Shown piece after piece: positions 1-8,831 of a stretch of DNA of 64,000 bases; positions within the stretch are counted from its first letter, which is position 1; each line of letters starts with the position of its first letter. Origin of the DNA: JAGGTJ01 sp964457545 (lineage in GTDB: Bacteria > Desulfobacterota > DSM-4660 > Desulfatiglandales > Desulfatiglandaceae); assembly GCA_964457545.1 (NCBI GenBank), contig CAYWEN010000013.1, forward strand, positions 21,035 through 85,034, given 5' to 3'. The translations under genes were made by a program, and so were the position numbers. Below the pieces are notes generated by a model that did not search any database, was not told where the DNA came from, and worked only from the letters and a program-made list of their open reading frames with translations.

Positions 1-746
1 TCAAGATTGCCTCTGACGGCAAATCGATTGAGACCGGAGATATCAAGTGGATCATGAATCCCTATGATGAGTTTGGAGTGGAAGAGGCCTTACGTCTGAA
101 AGAAAAATTTGGCGGTGAAGTTACCGTTATCGGGCTGGGACCCAAAAGGGTAACAGACGCATTACGCACTGCCCTGGCAATGGGTGCTGACAAGGCTGTG
201 CTGATAAACGATGATGCCCTTGAAGATACCGACAGTCTTGGTGTTGCAAAGGCATTGGCAACGGCAATTAAAGAACTTGAGTATGACCTCATATTTACAG
301 GACAAAGAGGTGTTGATGACGACCTTGGCGTTGTCGGAACAGCTATTGCAGAATTTCTGGACATCCCAAATATCTCTCTTGTCACAAAGCTTGCTGTATC
401 TGAGGATCAGGCCTCAGTTAAGGCTGAAAGGCCGGTAGAAGGCCAGACCCTTGTAATTGAAGCACAACTTCCCACCCTTATCACCGCACAAAAGGGTCTG
501 AATGAGCCAAGATATGCCTCTCTTCCCGGAATAATGAAGGCCAAGAAAAAACCTCTTGAAGAAAAATCCCTGGCTGATTTGGGCCTTGATCCTGCAAATT
601 TTGGCACCTCATCAAGAAAGGTCCAGATAATAGAACTCCTTCCACCTCCTGAAAGACAGGCAGGCAAGATCGTTGAAGGAGAGACACCACAGGAAAAGGC
701 CGCTGAACTGGCAAAACTGCTTCATGAAGAGGCAAAGGTTATCTGA
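1..746 (+). CDS. etfB: Electron transfer flavoprotein subunit beta (5' end outside window)
   Basis: Beta subunit of the heterodimeric electron transfer flavoprotein, which shuttles electrons between acyl-CoA dehydrogenases or similar flavoenzymes and a quinone reductase or other partner. The reading frame is open from base 3 to the stop and continues upstream of the window: the residues before the first internal Met (base 54) read KIASDGKSIETGDIKWI, the normal EtfB N-terminal region, so that Met is not the start. The adenine-nucleotide-binding fold is visible (VTVIGLGP, then a TGQRGVDDDLG segment). It lies 103 nt before etfA, the usual etfBA order. In anaerobes EtfBA pairs may support beta-oxidation or electron bifurcation; the window does not show which. 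Confidence 0.95.
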   Translation, partial: KIASDGKSIETGDIKWIMNPYDEFGVEEALRLKEKFGGEVTVIGLGPKRVTDALRTALAMGADKAVLINDDALEDTDSLGVAKALATAIKELEYDLIFTGQRGVDDDLGVVGTAIAEFLDIPNISLVTKLAVSEDQASVKAERPVEGQTLVIEAQLPTLITAQKGLNEPRYASLPGIMKAKKKPLEEKSLADLGLDPANFGTSSRKVQIIELLPPPERQAGKIVEGETPQEKAAELAKLLHEEAKVI

Positions 747-849
747 CAGTAATCATTATAAAATGAGATCCTGCATTGCAGGACCATAATTATGATTATA
801 CAGTTTTATGCGCTTTACAGATAACACCAAAAAGAAGGAGATATTCAAT

Positions 850-1833
850 ATGTCACAAGGAGTTTGGACAGTAGCAGAACAAAGAGACGGAGAATTCAGA
901 AAAATCACATATGAAATTGTCAGTGAAGGTAGACGCCTGGCTGATGCCCTTGGCCAGGAACTTACCGTACTGGTTTTAGGTTCAAATATTAAGGAAAAGG
1001 CCGCTGAACTGGGACATTATGGTGCCGACAAGGTAATGGTAGCCGAAGATCCGAGACTGGATCCGTGTACAACCGATGCCTATACAGCCGTAATTTCTGA
1101 ACTGGCAAAAGAGGGAGACCCCAGCATTCTCCTGTTTGGAGCCTCTGTAGATGGCAAGGATATCGCTGCCAGGGTGTCTGCACGCCTGGATGCAGGAATG
1201 GCACAGGACTGTACCGCCTTTTCCATAGAAGATGGCAAACTTGTGGTTATAAGGCCTATTTATGCAGGCAAGGCCTATGCCAAACTTACCTTTGCAAACA
1301 GTTCCCCTCAGATAGCCACTGCAAGACCAAATGTAATGAGCATTAATGAACCTGATACATCCAGATCAGCAGAAATAATTGATGCCTCATTTACACTGGA
1401 TGACAGCATGATCAAGACCAAGGTTGTTGAAGTCATGAAGGATGAAAGTGGAAAAATAGACCTTACAGAGGCAGACAAGATAGTATCTGGTGGACGAGGA
1501 ATGAAAGGCCCGGATGAATTCAGCATACTGGAAGAACTGGCAAGTATTCTCGGAGGTACTGTCGGAGCTTCAAGAGCTGCGGTAGATGCAGGCTGGAGAC
1601 CTCAAACAGATCAGGTCGGCCAGACAGGTAAAGTTGTCTCCCCTACCCTGTATATTGCATGTGGCATTTCCGGGGCGATTCAGCATCTTGCAGGCATGTC
1701 TACATCAAAGATTATTGTAGCCATAAACAAGGATCCGGAAGCACCTATATTTCAAAAGGCAGACTATGGTGTTGTTGCTGATTTGTTTGATGTGGTTCCT
1801 GCTCTTACAGAAGAAATAAAAAAGTTTATGTAA
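850..1833 (+). CDS. etfA: Electron transfer flavoprotein subunit alpha
   Basis: Alpha subunit of the electron transfer flavoprotein, carrying the redox-active FAD. The C-terminal FAD domain is clear: GGRGM, then ASRAAVDAGW, then QTGKVVSPTLYIACGISGA near residues 255-285, a family signature. The start is placed at the ATG at 850, with AAGGAG at 835-840 about 9 nt upstream; an in-frame ATG at 808 lacks a ribosome binding site and would add 14 unconserved residues. The length of 327 aa is normal. No ferredoxin domain is fused to the N-terminus. It follows etfB and ends just before a strong terminator, so etfBA closes its transcription unit here. Confidence 0.96.
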   Translation: MSQGVWTVAEQRDGEFRKITYEIVSEGRRLADALGQELTVLVLGSNIKEKAAELGHYGADKVMVAEDPRLDPCTTDAYTAVISELAKEGDPSILLFGASVDGKDIAARVSARLDAGMAQDCTAFSIEDGKLVVIRPIYAGKAYAKLTFANSSPQIATARPNVMSINEPDTSRSAEIIDASFTLDDSMIKTKVVEVMKDESGKIDLTEADKIVSGGRGMKGPDEFSILEELASILGGTVGASRAAVDAGWRPQTDQVGQTGKVVSPTLYIACGISGAIQHLAGMSTSKIIVAINKDPEAPIFQKADYGVVADLFDVVPALTEEIKKFM

Positions 1834-1870
1834 AGGTCTGAACCCGATATTTATACTACAGGGAAGACAG

Positions 1871-1919
1871 GGAGTCTGGATGTCCTTTTAACAAAGATAC
1901 TGTCCAGACTCCTTTTTTT
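1871..1919 (+). terminator. Rho-independent terminator of etfBA
   Basis: A perfect 10-bp stem, GGAGTCTGGA (1871-1880) with TCCAGACTCC (1903-1912), encloses a 22-nt loop and is followed by seven T. It lies 38 nt after the etfA stop. The minus-strand gene beyond it ends at 1924, so the T-run reaches almost to that stop codon. Confidence 0.85.
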
Positions 1920-1923
1920 ATGT

Positions 1924-2637
1924 TCAGAAAAGCAGACCTAAAAAGTCTGAAAACCCAAGGTGCTGAAGCTCTTTTTTTACTGTATTCAAAGAAGGCGCTT
2001 CATGATGGTCATTCAGCATGTCATCATACTCCATCATGCTATCCAGGATATCGTCTGAAGGATTATCTATCCATGCACACATCTTTTTTACAGGTTCTCT
2101 GACCTCATCGAGCTCCTGCCACATGTTCATAACCACTGTCCTTGGATTCTCTGATGCCAACTGAGGGGCAGAAAAAAACCTGTCAAGAGCAACAGTTATA
2201 TCAGTAAAGGTCTCTTTTTCCACAAGAAGCTCAAGCTTCTTGAGATATGCAGATGCATAGAGTTCAGCATCAACCTGGCTGTCATCTATAGTTTGATCCA
2301 CCAAAACTCCGTACTTCAATCGCATGCGTTTGACAGGCATAAAGACAGAAGGAAGCCAGGGTCTGAGATCAGAAAGTTTTTTACTGTTGTCCACAGCCGG
2401 TTTTGCAAGATTGTGGTTCATACCAAAGGCAGAACTGTTAATGAATGCCCGGGATGTCTGAGGCGTCTGTTTGAATTCCTGTTCTGAATAGGAATCAATT
2501 ACCTGAACACATGTGCCAGGTCTGAGGGGATAAAAATCTCCGTTAACTGTAACAACACCTACCTCATGGTGGCCACACAGAGGGCATTCCCTTGCCTTTA
2601 TCACTCCTATTATCGGCATGGCATTTTTTCTGTCCAA
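1924..2637 (-). CDS. Hypothetical protein with an N-terminal zinc-knuckle motif
   Basis: A 237-residue protein not recognised as a named family. Near the N-terminus CPLCGHHEVG (about residues 18-27) resembles one half of a zinc ribbon, with a further Cys in RPGTC. The rest is acidic and probably helical, with no signal peptide or membrane segment, so it is likely cytoplasmic. The start is a TTG at 2637, supported by GGAGGAG five nucleotides upstream; the next in-frame Met is seven codons inside. It lies downstream of an enoyl-CoA hydratase on the same strand, with repeat R2 copy 2 between them. Function unknown. Confidence 0.7.
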   Translation of the reverse strand: MDRKNAMPIIGVIKARECPLCGHHEVGVVTVNGDFYPLRPGTCVQVIDSYSEQEFKQTPQTSRAFINSSAFGMNHNLAKPAVDNSKKLSDLRPWLPSVFMPVKRMRLKYGVLVDQTIDDSQVDAELYASAYLKKLELLVEKETFTDITVALDRFFSAPQLASENPRTVVMNMWQELDEVREPVKKMCAWIDNPSDDILDSMMEYDDMLNDHHEAPSLNTVKKELQHLGFSDFLGLLF

Positions 2638-2715
2638 AACTGCTCCTCCATATGTTCTGAAATTATGACAGGTTCACAACAAGGGGTATCCGGCATTTAC
2701 CCCTTCAAGAGAAAA

Positions 2716-2781
2716 GGCCCGGAGCAGAAGAAAAACCCTCCTGCCCCGGTGGTACATTCGCTGTTATCCCCCTGTTATTGA
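2716..2781 (-). repeat. Dispersed repeat R2, copy 2 (partial)
   Basis: Read on the minus strand, this stretch runs GCTCAATAACAGGGGGATA, then CAGCGAATGTACCACC, then GGGGCAGGAGGG followed by a T-run and GCTCCGGGCC. It matches the left part of the element at 39745-39848 at most positions. It lies between the stop of the enoyl-CoA hydratase and the TTG start of the downstream gene. Unlike the other copy it lacks the second inverted arm. Detected by eye. Confidence 0.6.
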
Positions 2782-2788
2782 GCTGATA

Positions 2789-3589
2789 CTATCTCCCCTT
2801 AAATTCAGGAGGGCGTTTTTCAAGATATGAGGCAAGCCCCTCTTTTGCATCATCAGTATTGTACAGTTCACCGTAAAGCCTGGACTGCAAATCCAGAGCT
2901 GCATCCGTATCCATATCAAAGGCAGTGTTTAAGGCTTTTTTGGCAAAGGAAACAGCCACAGATGCGCGAGAAACCTTGCTGGCAAGGTTTAATGCCTCTT
3001 TCATAAGCTCAGGCTTTGATACAACCCTGTTTACAAGTCCGATCTGCTGAGCCTCACAGGCATTTAAAATACGTCCTGTAAGAACAAGCTCCCGTGCCAT
3101 TCCATCGCCAATTATTCTTGGCAATCTGACAGTGGCCCCATATCCAGGGATTATGCCAAGCATTACTTCCGGCTGACCAAACCTGGCATCTTCACTTGCA
3201 ATGCGGATATCACAGGAAACAGCCAGTTCACAGCCCCCTCCCAGCGCCCATCCGTTTACTGCGGCAATAACAGGACATTTCATATTTCCTATAAAAGAAA
3301 AAATCCTGCTTCCCTCTCTTGACGCAGCCTCAGCATCCACGGCACTGTAATTCTTCATCGCCTCTATATCAGCGCCTGCTGCAAAGCTATCTCCTGCCCC
3401 GGTAATAATAGCTGCCCTTATTCCATGGTCCGAATCCACACCCTTCAGTATTTCAAACAGCCTGGATCGCACATTTCTGTTTAGTGCATTGCGTTTATGT
3501 GGACGGTTTATGGATATAACAGCAATACTATCCGTTATATCGAGCAGAACGGTGTTTTTTGATGAGAAACAGGCAGATTGATTGGCCAT
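2789..3589 (-). CDS. Enoyl-CoA hydratase/isomerase family protein
   Basis: A crotonase-fold enzyme that probably hydrates 2-enoyl-CoA or catalyses a related acyl-CoA reaction. Oxyanion-hole segments are visible (SFAAGADIEAMKN and NGWALGGGCELAVSCDIRIA), as is the FGQPEVMLGIIPGYGAT region with Glu at the catalytic position. The start at 3589 gives MANQSACF and 266 aa, normal for the family; the frame stays open to 3667, but those residues cross a hairpin and look non-coding. It sits between the MogA-like gene and a hypothetical gene on the same strand. Together with etfBA it suggests acyl-CoA metabolism; the substrate cannot be told. Confidence 0.9.
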   Translation of the reverse strand: MANQSACFSSKNTVLLDITDSIAVISINRPHKRNALNRNVRSRLFEILKGVDSDHGIRAAIITGAGDSFAAGADIEAMKNYSAVDAEAASREGSRIFSFIGNMKCPVIAAVNGWALGGGCELAVSCDIRIASEDARFGQPEVMLGIIPGYGATVRLPRIIGDGMARELVLTGRILNACEAQQIGLVNRVVSKPELMKEALNLASKVSRASVAVSFAKKALNTAFDMDTDAALDLQSRLYGELYNTDDAKEGLASYLEKRPPEFKGR

Positions 3590-3628
3590 CTTAAGATATG
3601 TAACCGTAAAACAGGAAGGTTTGTTTTG

Positions 3629-3661
3629 TTTCCATCCATAAAAGGACATATATGGATGAAA
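3629..3661. repeat. Short hairpin resembling the ends of repeat R1
   Basis: TTTCCATCCATA (3629-3640) is followed after ten bases by TATGGATGAAA (3651-3661), an almost perfect inverted repeat. The arms equal the terminal boxes of the R1 family placed back to back, as if the interior were deleted. It lies about 40 nt upstream of the enoyl-CoA hydratase start. Confidence 0.4.
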
Positions 3662-3682
3662 GACCATACATATACCGGATTA

Positions 3683-4171
3683 TTATGTTGCACAGTCTGA
3701 CATGTCTCCTGCAAGCTTCAAAAGACCATGATTCAGTGCAGGCAAAACCACTGCAAGATTTTCCAAAGCGCCTTTGGGACTGCCTGGCAAATTGATGACA
3801 AGACAGCTTCCTCTTACTCCTGCAACAGCCCTTGAAAGCATGGCATGAGGTGTAATCCTGAGGCTGGCAGCACGCATCGCCTCCGCCATACCAGGCACCT
3901 CATAATCTATGGCCATGCGTGTTGCCTGAGGAGTAACATCCCGGGGACTTATTCCTGTTCCTCCGGCAGTAACAATCAGGTCAAGTTTACAGGTTTCCAC
4001 CCACTCAACAATCTTGTCTGCAATCTGTTGCTTTTCATCAGGAACAATCTCTTTTACCGAGACAATAAAATCGTTCTTTTCAAGTAGTTCTACGACCCTG
4101 TCTCCAGTTTCATCTTTCCTGATACCCGCGGCACCTTTATCACTGACTGTAAGAACACCTGCCGTAAACAT
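3683..4171 (-). CDS. Molybdopterin adenylyltransferase family protein (MogA/MoaB)
   Basis: Member of the MogA/MoaB family, which adenylylates molybdopterin before insertion of molybdenum or tungsten. It begins with the typical GVLTVSDKGAAG and contains the family signature TAGGTGISPRD (about residues 74-84), followed by INLPGSPKG. The start is placed at 4171 (MFTAGVLT), giving 162 aa, the usual length; the frame is open to 4300, but the extra residues have no counterpart in the family. The gene lies just upstream of an enoyl-CoA hydratase and downstream of an EF-G-like gene. No molybdoenzyme is encoded nearby. Confidence 0.9.
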   Translation of the reverse strand: MFTAGVLTVSDKGAAGIRKDETGDRVVELLEKNDFIVSVKEIVPDEKQQIADKIVEWVETCKLDLIVTAGGTGISPRDVTPQATRMAIDYEVPGMAEAMRAASLRITPHAMLSRAVAGVRGSCLVINLPGSPKGALENLAVVLPALNHGLLKLAGDMSDCAT

Positions 4172-4314
4172 AATATATATCCCGTATATATCCTGTCTAA
4201 GAATTTGCAGAAAAACCGTCTTAATGACCATGAAGCCGGCAGCTTTTCCATCCTCTGCAGCTGGCCTGTGACAAACGGACAGACCTGACAGGTACTGCAT
4301 CCCTATAAAAGATA

Positions 4315-6396
4315 TTATTTTTCTTCTTCCTTGGCTGCAGCAATAATCTTTTCTGCCAACTGTGCAGGGACCTCTTCATAATGAGACATCTTCATGGTAA
4401 AGGTTCCCCTGCCTCCGGAAATAGAGTTCAGATCAAGGGCATATTTCAAGACTTCCGCCATAGGGACCTCGGCCTTTATAATCTGATACTTTCCCTTGCT
4501 GTCCATACCAAGGACCTTGCCCCGCCGACTGTTCATATCACCCATTACATCACCCATTACATCATCCGGAACCGTAACCTCCAGCTCCATAACAGGTTCA
4601 AGGAGAATGGGTTTGGCTTCCTGAACAGCCTTTTTGAGGCACATACTTGCAGCAATCTTAAAGGCCATCTCAGAAGAATCCACCTCATGTGATTTTCCAT
4701 CATAAAATCTTACCTTAAGATCAACAACGGGGTAACCGGCAAGTATACCGCTTTGCAAGGCTTCAGTTAAACCTTTTTCCACTGCGGGTACAAAGTTGCG
4801 GGGCACGTTCATTCCTGTCAGATCTTCCTGGAATTCAAACCCTGCACCCCTTTCAAGAGGAAACACGTCAAAATGGACTTCAGCAAACTGTCCCCTGCCC
4901 CCACTCTGTTTTTTATGTCTATATATGACCCCCTTGGCAGGCTTTTTGATTGTTTCCCTGTATGGAACAGATACAGGTTTAAGATTGACTTCAACTCCAA
5001 ATTTTCGGGCCAGTTTTTCACATGTGCTTTCTATATGTATCTGCCCTCTTCCTGACAACACACTTTCTCCTGTAGTCTGATCTCTTTCAAGGCTGAGGGA
5101 GGGATCTTCCTCAAGAAGTTTGGTAAAAGAGCTGAACACCTTGTCTTCGCTCCCCTTGTCTTTTGCCTCCACTGCATAGGAAATAACAGGAGGTAAGGGT
5201 TCTACTGCCTTGAATATAACGGGATTGCTTTCATCGCAAAGAGTGTCCCCTGTAGATGTATGTTTAAGTTTTGCAATAGCAACAATATCTCCCGGTACTG
5301 CAACCTCTGTTGGTTCCTGCTTTTTCCCCTTCATGACGAGAAGCTGGCCAAATTTTTCTCCTGCATCCTTGTTGGCATTGTACAGAGTGGAATCTGCCTT
5401 CAGGGTACCGGAAAATACCCGAAGAACAGAGAGTTTCCCTGCAAACGGATCAGCAACGGTCTTGAAAACAAGCCCTGAGAAGGGTGCATCAACCGATGTA
5501 GGTATCTCCACAGGCTCTTCTGCACCCGGTCTTACTCCTTTCACAGATCCCCTTTCAAGCGGTGACGGCAAACCCTGAATGATAAGATCCATAAGCTGTG
5601 AAGCACCAATATTCTGGATTGCAGACCCACATACTACAGGGATAATTGTGTTTGATTTAATCCCCTTAACAAGGGCCTGTTCTATCTCGGCTGAAGACAA
5701 TTCTTCTCCTTCAAGATATTTTTCCATAAGTGCATCATCTGCTTCTACAATGTTTTCGATCATCTTTTCTCGCCATTCGGCAACAAGTTCTTCCATTTCA
5801 GAAGGGATATCTTCTGTTTCAAAGACACCCGTGCCATCTTTTTTATATTTAAGGGCCTTCATCTTAACAAGATCAATCAGTCCTGAAAAACTGTCTTCAC
5901 TGCCTACAGGTAAAAACATGGGGGTAGGCTTAACTTCAAATGTATCCTCTATATCACTGATAACTTTAAAGAAATCCGAGCGTTCCCTTTCCATTTTATT
6001 GATAAAAACGATTCTTGGCAACTGTTGCTCATCAGCAAAGCCCCATACCTTTTCGGTTCCCACCTTTACGCTGCCAGCAGCATCAATTACTACAACGGCA
6101 CCATCAGCAGCCTGAAGAGACAACCGGGTATCAGAGAGAAAATTGTCATCACCAGGTGTGTCAATTATGTTCAGGGTATGCTTCTTCCAGTTTACAGGAT
6201 GAAATGCAGTGCTTATACTGATCTTTCTTTTTACCTCTTCAGGTTCAAAATCCATATTTGATGTGCCATCATCCACCTTGCCAAGTCTGGTAGTTGCCTT
6301 TCCTGTAAACAATATTGCCTCTGCCAAAGAAGTTTTACCCGAGCCTCCATGTGCAATGAAGGCTACATCTCTCAAATGTTCTGCCCTTTTTTCCAT
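4315..6396 (-). CDS. Elongation factor G-like GTPase
   Basis: A 693-residue translational GTPase with the full EF-G domain order: GTPase domain (P-loop AHGGSGKT, residues 15-22; NKME), beta-barrel domain II, and domains III to V (QIHIESTCEKLARKFGVEV, SGGRGQFAEV, NSISGGRGTFTM). It differs from canonical FusA at key places. The P-loop is GGSGKT rather than DAGKT. The RGITI switch is KRKISI. The G3 motif is DTPGDDNF, so the catalytic His of DTPGHVDF is replaced by Asp83. This is the EF-G-like paralogue type found beside true EF-G in many bacteria; its role is uncertain. Not in an str operon here: there is no rpsL, rpsG or tuf. Confidence 0.9.
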   Translation of the reverse strand: MEKRAEHLRDVAFIAHGGSGKTSLAEAILFTGKATTRLGKVDDGTSNMDFEPEEVKRKISISTAFHPVNWKKHTLNIIDTPGDDNFLSDTRLSLQAADGAVVVIDAAGSVKVGTEKVWGFADEQQLPRIVFINKMERERSDFFKVISDIEDTFEVKPTPMFLPVGSEDSFSGLIDLVKMKALKYKKDGTGVFETEDIPSEMEELVAEWREKMIENIVEADDALMEKYLEGEELSSAEIEQALVKGIKSNTIIPVVCGSAIQNIGASQLMDLIIQGLPSPLERGSVKGVRPGAEEPVEIPTSVDAPFSGLVFKTVADPFAGKLSVLRVFSGTLKADSTLYNANKDAGEKFGQLLVMKGKKQEPTEVAVPGDIVAIAKLKHTSTGDTLCDESNPVIFKAVEPLPPVISYAVEAKDKGSEDKVFSSFTKLLEEDPSLSLERDQTTGESVLSGRGQIHIESTCEKLARKFGVEVNLKPVSVPYRETIKKPAKGVIYRHKKQSGGRGQFAEVHFDVFPLERGAGFEFQEDLTGMNVPRNFVPAVEKGLTEALQSGILAGYPVVDLKVRFYDGKSHEVDSSEMAFKIAASMCLKKAVQEAKPILLEPVMELEVTVPDDVMGDVMGDMNSRRGKVLGMDSKGKYQIIKAEVPMAEVLKYALDLNSISGGRGTFTMKMSHYEEVPAQLAEKIIAAAKEEEK

Positions 6397-6911
6397 GTAT
6401 TATCTGCCCCTTCCTGATAGGTGTTTAAAATTAAGGATTTTGTTAAAGATTCCGATATGGTCGAGACTTCCGGTCTCTTTAATCTTGAACAAAACTGAAT
6501 ATCCTGCAAACATATCATAGCAGTACCTATCCATACATCAATTTCAAGACACTGCATGTCTTTAAACAGAACCCGCCAGTATCCAGGATCTGCTTGTGGA
6601 TGAAAACCAGATCAAGGACAGGCACTGCGCAAACAGAGTTCTTATAAACCCGTTACCGTCATAACTCAAAAAAATACCCTATCATACGAATTAAAGTCAA
6701 GCCAAGAATGGGTTTGGGATAAAACCGGGACATCAGATGATCTGCCGGACACATACTGAACATTTCAGATCGCTCCCATCTGTTACATATGGCCTTTTTC
6801 CCTATATTCCTGTTATGATCATATCTTACTCTTCAAAATACTGCCTGAATTTTCCGTATCCCTGATTTTGAACAAACCATCCCGTATGAATCAACAGACC
6901 GTTTTTTTTCA
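6397..6911. other. Intergenic region between divergent EF-G-like gene and xerC
   Basis: About 515 bp without a convincing gene. Bases 6528-6614, from CTATCCATACATCAATTTC to GTGGATGAAAAC, resemble the ends of repeat R1 but the interior is too diverged to call. The rest is AT-rich; the xerC promoter candidate begins at 6912. Confidence 0.5.
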
Positions 6912-6939
6912 TTGCGAATCAACTGGAAAATGCTAATAT
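6912..6939 (+). promoter_or_regulatory. Candidate sigma-70 promoter for xerC-hslVU-argBD
   Basis: TTGCGA (6912-6917) and TAATAT (6934-6939) are separated by 16 bp, with TGC directly before the -10 box (extended -10). The predicted start would lie about 210 nt before the xerC start chosen here. This is an eye-matched consensus without experimental support. Confidence 0.35.
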
Positions 6940-7157
6940 TACAGGGATAGCAGAACAATCTGCAAACCTGCTTGTTGCCAGCAACATAAATGGCCCCATA
7001 CAACCTCTGCACCTGCCTGTATCAGACACACCAGACAGGTCAATATGCAGAATTCACTGATACTGACAAAGATTTCCCGGTTACAGACCCAAAAACCTGC
7101 ACACCGACCGATCTTGTAAACAGGTACAGAACTGTGCCGCCGGAGTTTGTTTTTTTA

Positions 7158-8087
7158 ATGATAAAAAGGTATATACAATTAAAGGAAGATTTTTTACTTT
7201 ATCTGAAAGTAAACAAGGGCTATTCTGACCATACACTGAGAAATTACAGGATTGATCTGGAACAGTTTTTTGCCTTTCTGTCTTCTGAAAGGCAAAAAAA
7301 AGGCCAGATACAGAACAGGAGCAACAAGGATACCATAACCACAAAAGATATAAAGGCCTATATAGGACATCTTTATGGACGACTAAAACGCACAAGCATC
7401 TCACGCAGGCTTTCTGCATTACGTTCTTTTTTCCTGTTCCTGGAAAAAAACGGTATGATTTCAGAAAATCCTTCCTGTAATATTTCTTCTCCAAAGCTTA
7501 AAAAGTATCTGCCCAATTATATGTCAGTGGATGAAATCTTCAGGGTACTTGAAAACCCTGATGCAGATACATGGCTCAAACAGAGAAATATAGCAATACT
7601 TGAACTCCTTTATTCATGCGGCCTCAGGGTAAGCGAGCTTCAATCCATTGATATCAAGGATATAGATTTTAACCAGCGTTTGATAAAGGTAACAGGCAAA
7701 GGAAACAAACAGAGGATTCTGCCTGTCGGCAGAAAGGCGATTGACTCAGTAAAAGGGTATCTTGACGCCTCTGCCGAGATACGGAACAGATACAGCCTGC
7801 ATTCTGCCACCTCCCCCCTTTTTATAAACAAGCGGGGGAAACGCCTGTCTGTCAGAAGCATTGAAAGGATAACAAAGCAATATGCTGTAAAAAGTGGTTT
7901 GACATCTGAGGTAAGCCCCCATTCTTTCAGACATTCATTTGCCACACACCTTTTGGATGGAGGCGCTGACATCCGTTCAGTACAGGAACTGCTTGGACAT
8001 GCAAGCCTTTCTACCACACAGAGATATACCCATGTAACCCTTGACAGGCTTATGGAGGTTTATGACAAGGCGCACCCAAGGAAATAG
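7158..8087 (+). CDS. xerC: Tyrosine recombinase XerC
   Basis: Site-specific tyrosine recombinase that resolves chromosome dimers at dif. The SAM-like N-terminal DNA-binding domain starts with LKVNKGYSDHTLRNYRIDL. The catalytic domain shows all active residues: Arg in CGLRVSEL, Lys in GKGNKQR, His and Arg in HSFRHSF, His in LGHAS and the nucleophile Tyr in TQRYTH. The start is placed at the ATG at 7158, giving 309 aa, normal for XerC/XerD; the frame opens upstream to 6990 but that part is unlike the family. It precedes hslV, the same order as codV-clpQ-clpY in Bacillus, which favours housekeeping XerC over a mobile integrase. Confidence 0.93.
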   Translation: MIKRYIQLKEDFLLYLKVNKGYSDHTLRNYRIDLEQFFAFLSSERQKKGQIQNRSNKDTITTKDIKAYIGHLYGRLKRTSISRRLSALRSFFLFLEKNGMISENPSCNISSPKLKKYLPNYMSVDEIFRVLENPDADTWLKQRNIAILELLYSCGLRVSELQSIDIKDIDFNQRLIKVTGKGNKQRILPVGRKAIDSVKGYLDASAEIRNRYSLHSATSPLFINKRGKRLSVRSIERITKQYAVKSGLTSEVSPHSFRHSFATHLLDGGADIRSVQELLGHASLSTTQRYTHVTLDRLMEVYDKAHPRK

Positions 8088-8265
8088 TACAAGACTGTAT
8101 CATTAATTCATCCACAATCAGATGCTGTATACCGTATATTGTCTGCCAGACTTGCAATCCATCAGGTGAGCTTTTACTCCGGACAGGACAGGCGCCAGGA
8201 GTGTCAAAACATTCGATTGCGGATGCAAACAAAACATTTTAATGCCGCTTAATAAGGAAGACATT

Positions 8266-8808
8266 ATGGACATAAGATCAACAACAATACTTGCTGTAAG
8301 AAAAGACAGCAAGGCTGTAATGGCAGGTGATGGACAGGTCAGTTTTGGCGACACCATTATGAAACACAAGGCCACAAAAGTCCGCTACATATATAAAGAT
8401 CAGGTTCTGGTAGGCATAGCCGGAGCAGCTGCAGATGCATTCAATCTTTTTGAAAGGCTGGAGACCAAACTGGAAAGATACAATGGCAATCTTGTAAAGG
8501 CCGCAGTGGAACTTGCCAAGGACTGGAGAACAGACAAGATACTAAGACGTCTTGAGGCATTGCTTCTCGCCATGGATATTGAACATATCCTCATAATCTC
8601 CGGAACAGGCGATGTTATAGAGCCTGACGAAACAGTTGCAGCCATAGGTTCAGGAGGCCCTTATGCCTTCTCTGCTGCAAAGGCCCTGATTGCCCATTCC
8701 GATTTGGATGCAAAAGGCATAGCTGAAGAGGCCATGAAGATAGCTGCCTCCGTATGTGTTTACACTAATGAGCACATTGTCATAAATGAATTAGGACAAG
8801 GGAAATAG
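8266..8808 (+). CDS. hslV: ATP-dependent protease subunit HslV (ClpQ)
   Basis: Proteolytic subunit of the HslUV (ClpYQ) cytoplasmic protease, an N-terminal nucleophile hydrolase. The start at 8266, preceded by AAGGAAG, gives MDIRSTTILAVRKD, so a five-residue leader would be removed to expose the catalytic Thr of the TT pair. The family block AVMAGDGQVSFGDTIMK follows, and GSGGPYAFSAAKAL lies near the C-terminus. The length of 180 aa is normal. It lies between xerC and hslU; a 23-nt gap to hslU indicates cotranscription. Confidence 0.96.
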   Translation: MDIRSTTILAVRKDSKAVMAGDGQVSFGDTIMKHKATKVRYIYKDQVLVGIAGAAADAFNLFERLETKLERYNGNLVKAAVELAKDWRTDKILRRLEALLLAMDIEHILIISGTGDVIEPDETVAAIGSGGPYAFSAAKALIAHSDLDAKGIAEEAMKIAASVCVYTNEHIVINELGQGK

Positions 8809-8831
8809 ATCAAAGGGAACAGGTTAAGAGA

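Noticed and set aside
6990..7157. N-terminal extension of XerC from the upstream ATG
   Set aside because: The residues are unlike XerC family members and lack a ribosome binding site; the ATG at 7158 gives normal length.
8145..8195. R1-like block between xerC and hslV
   Set aside because: Only about 30 bases resemble copy E; too short to call a copy, though mentioned in findings.
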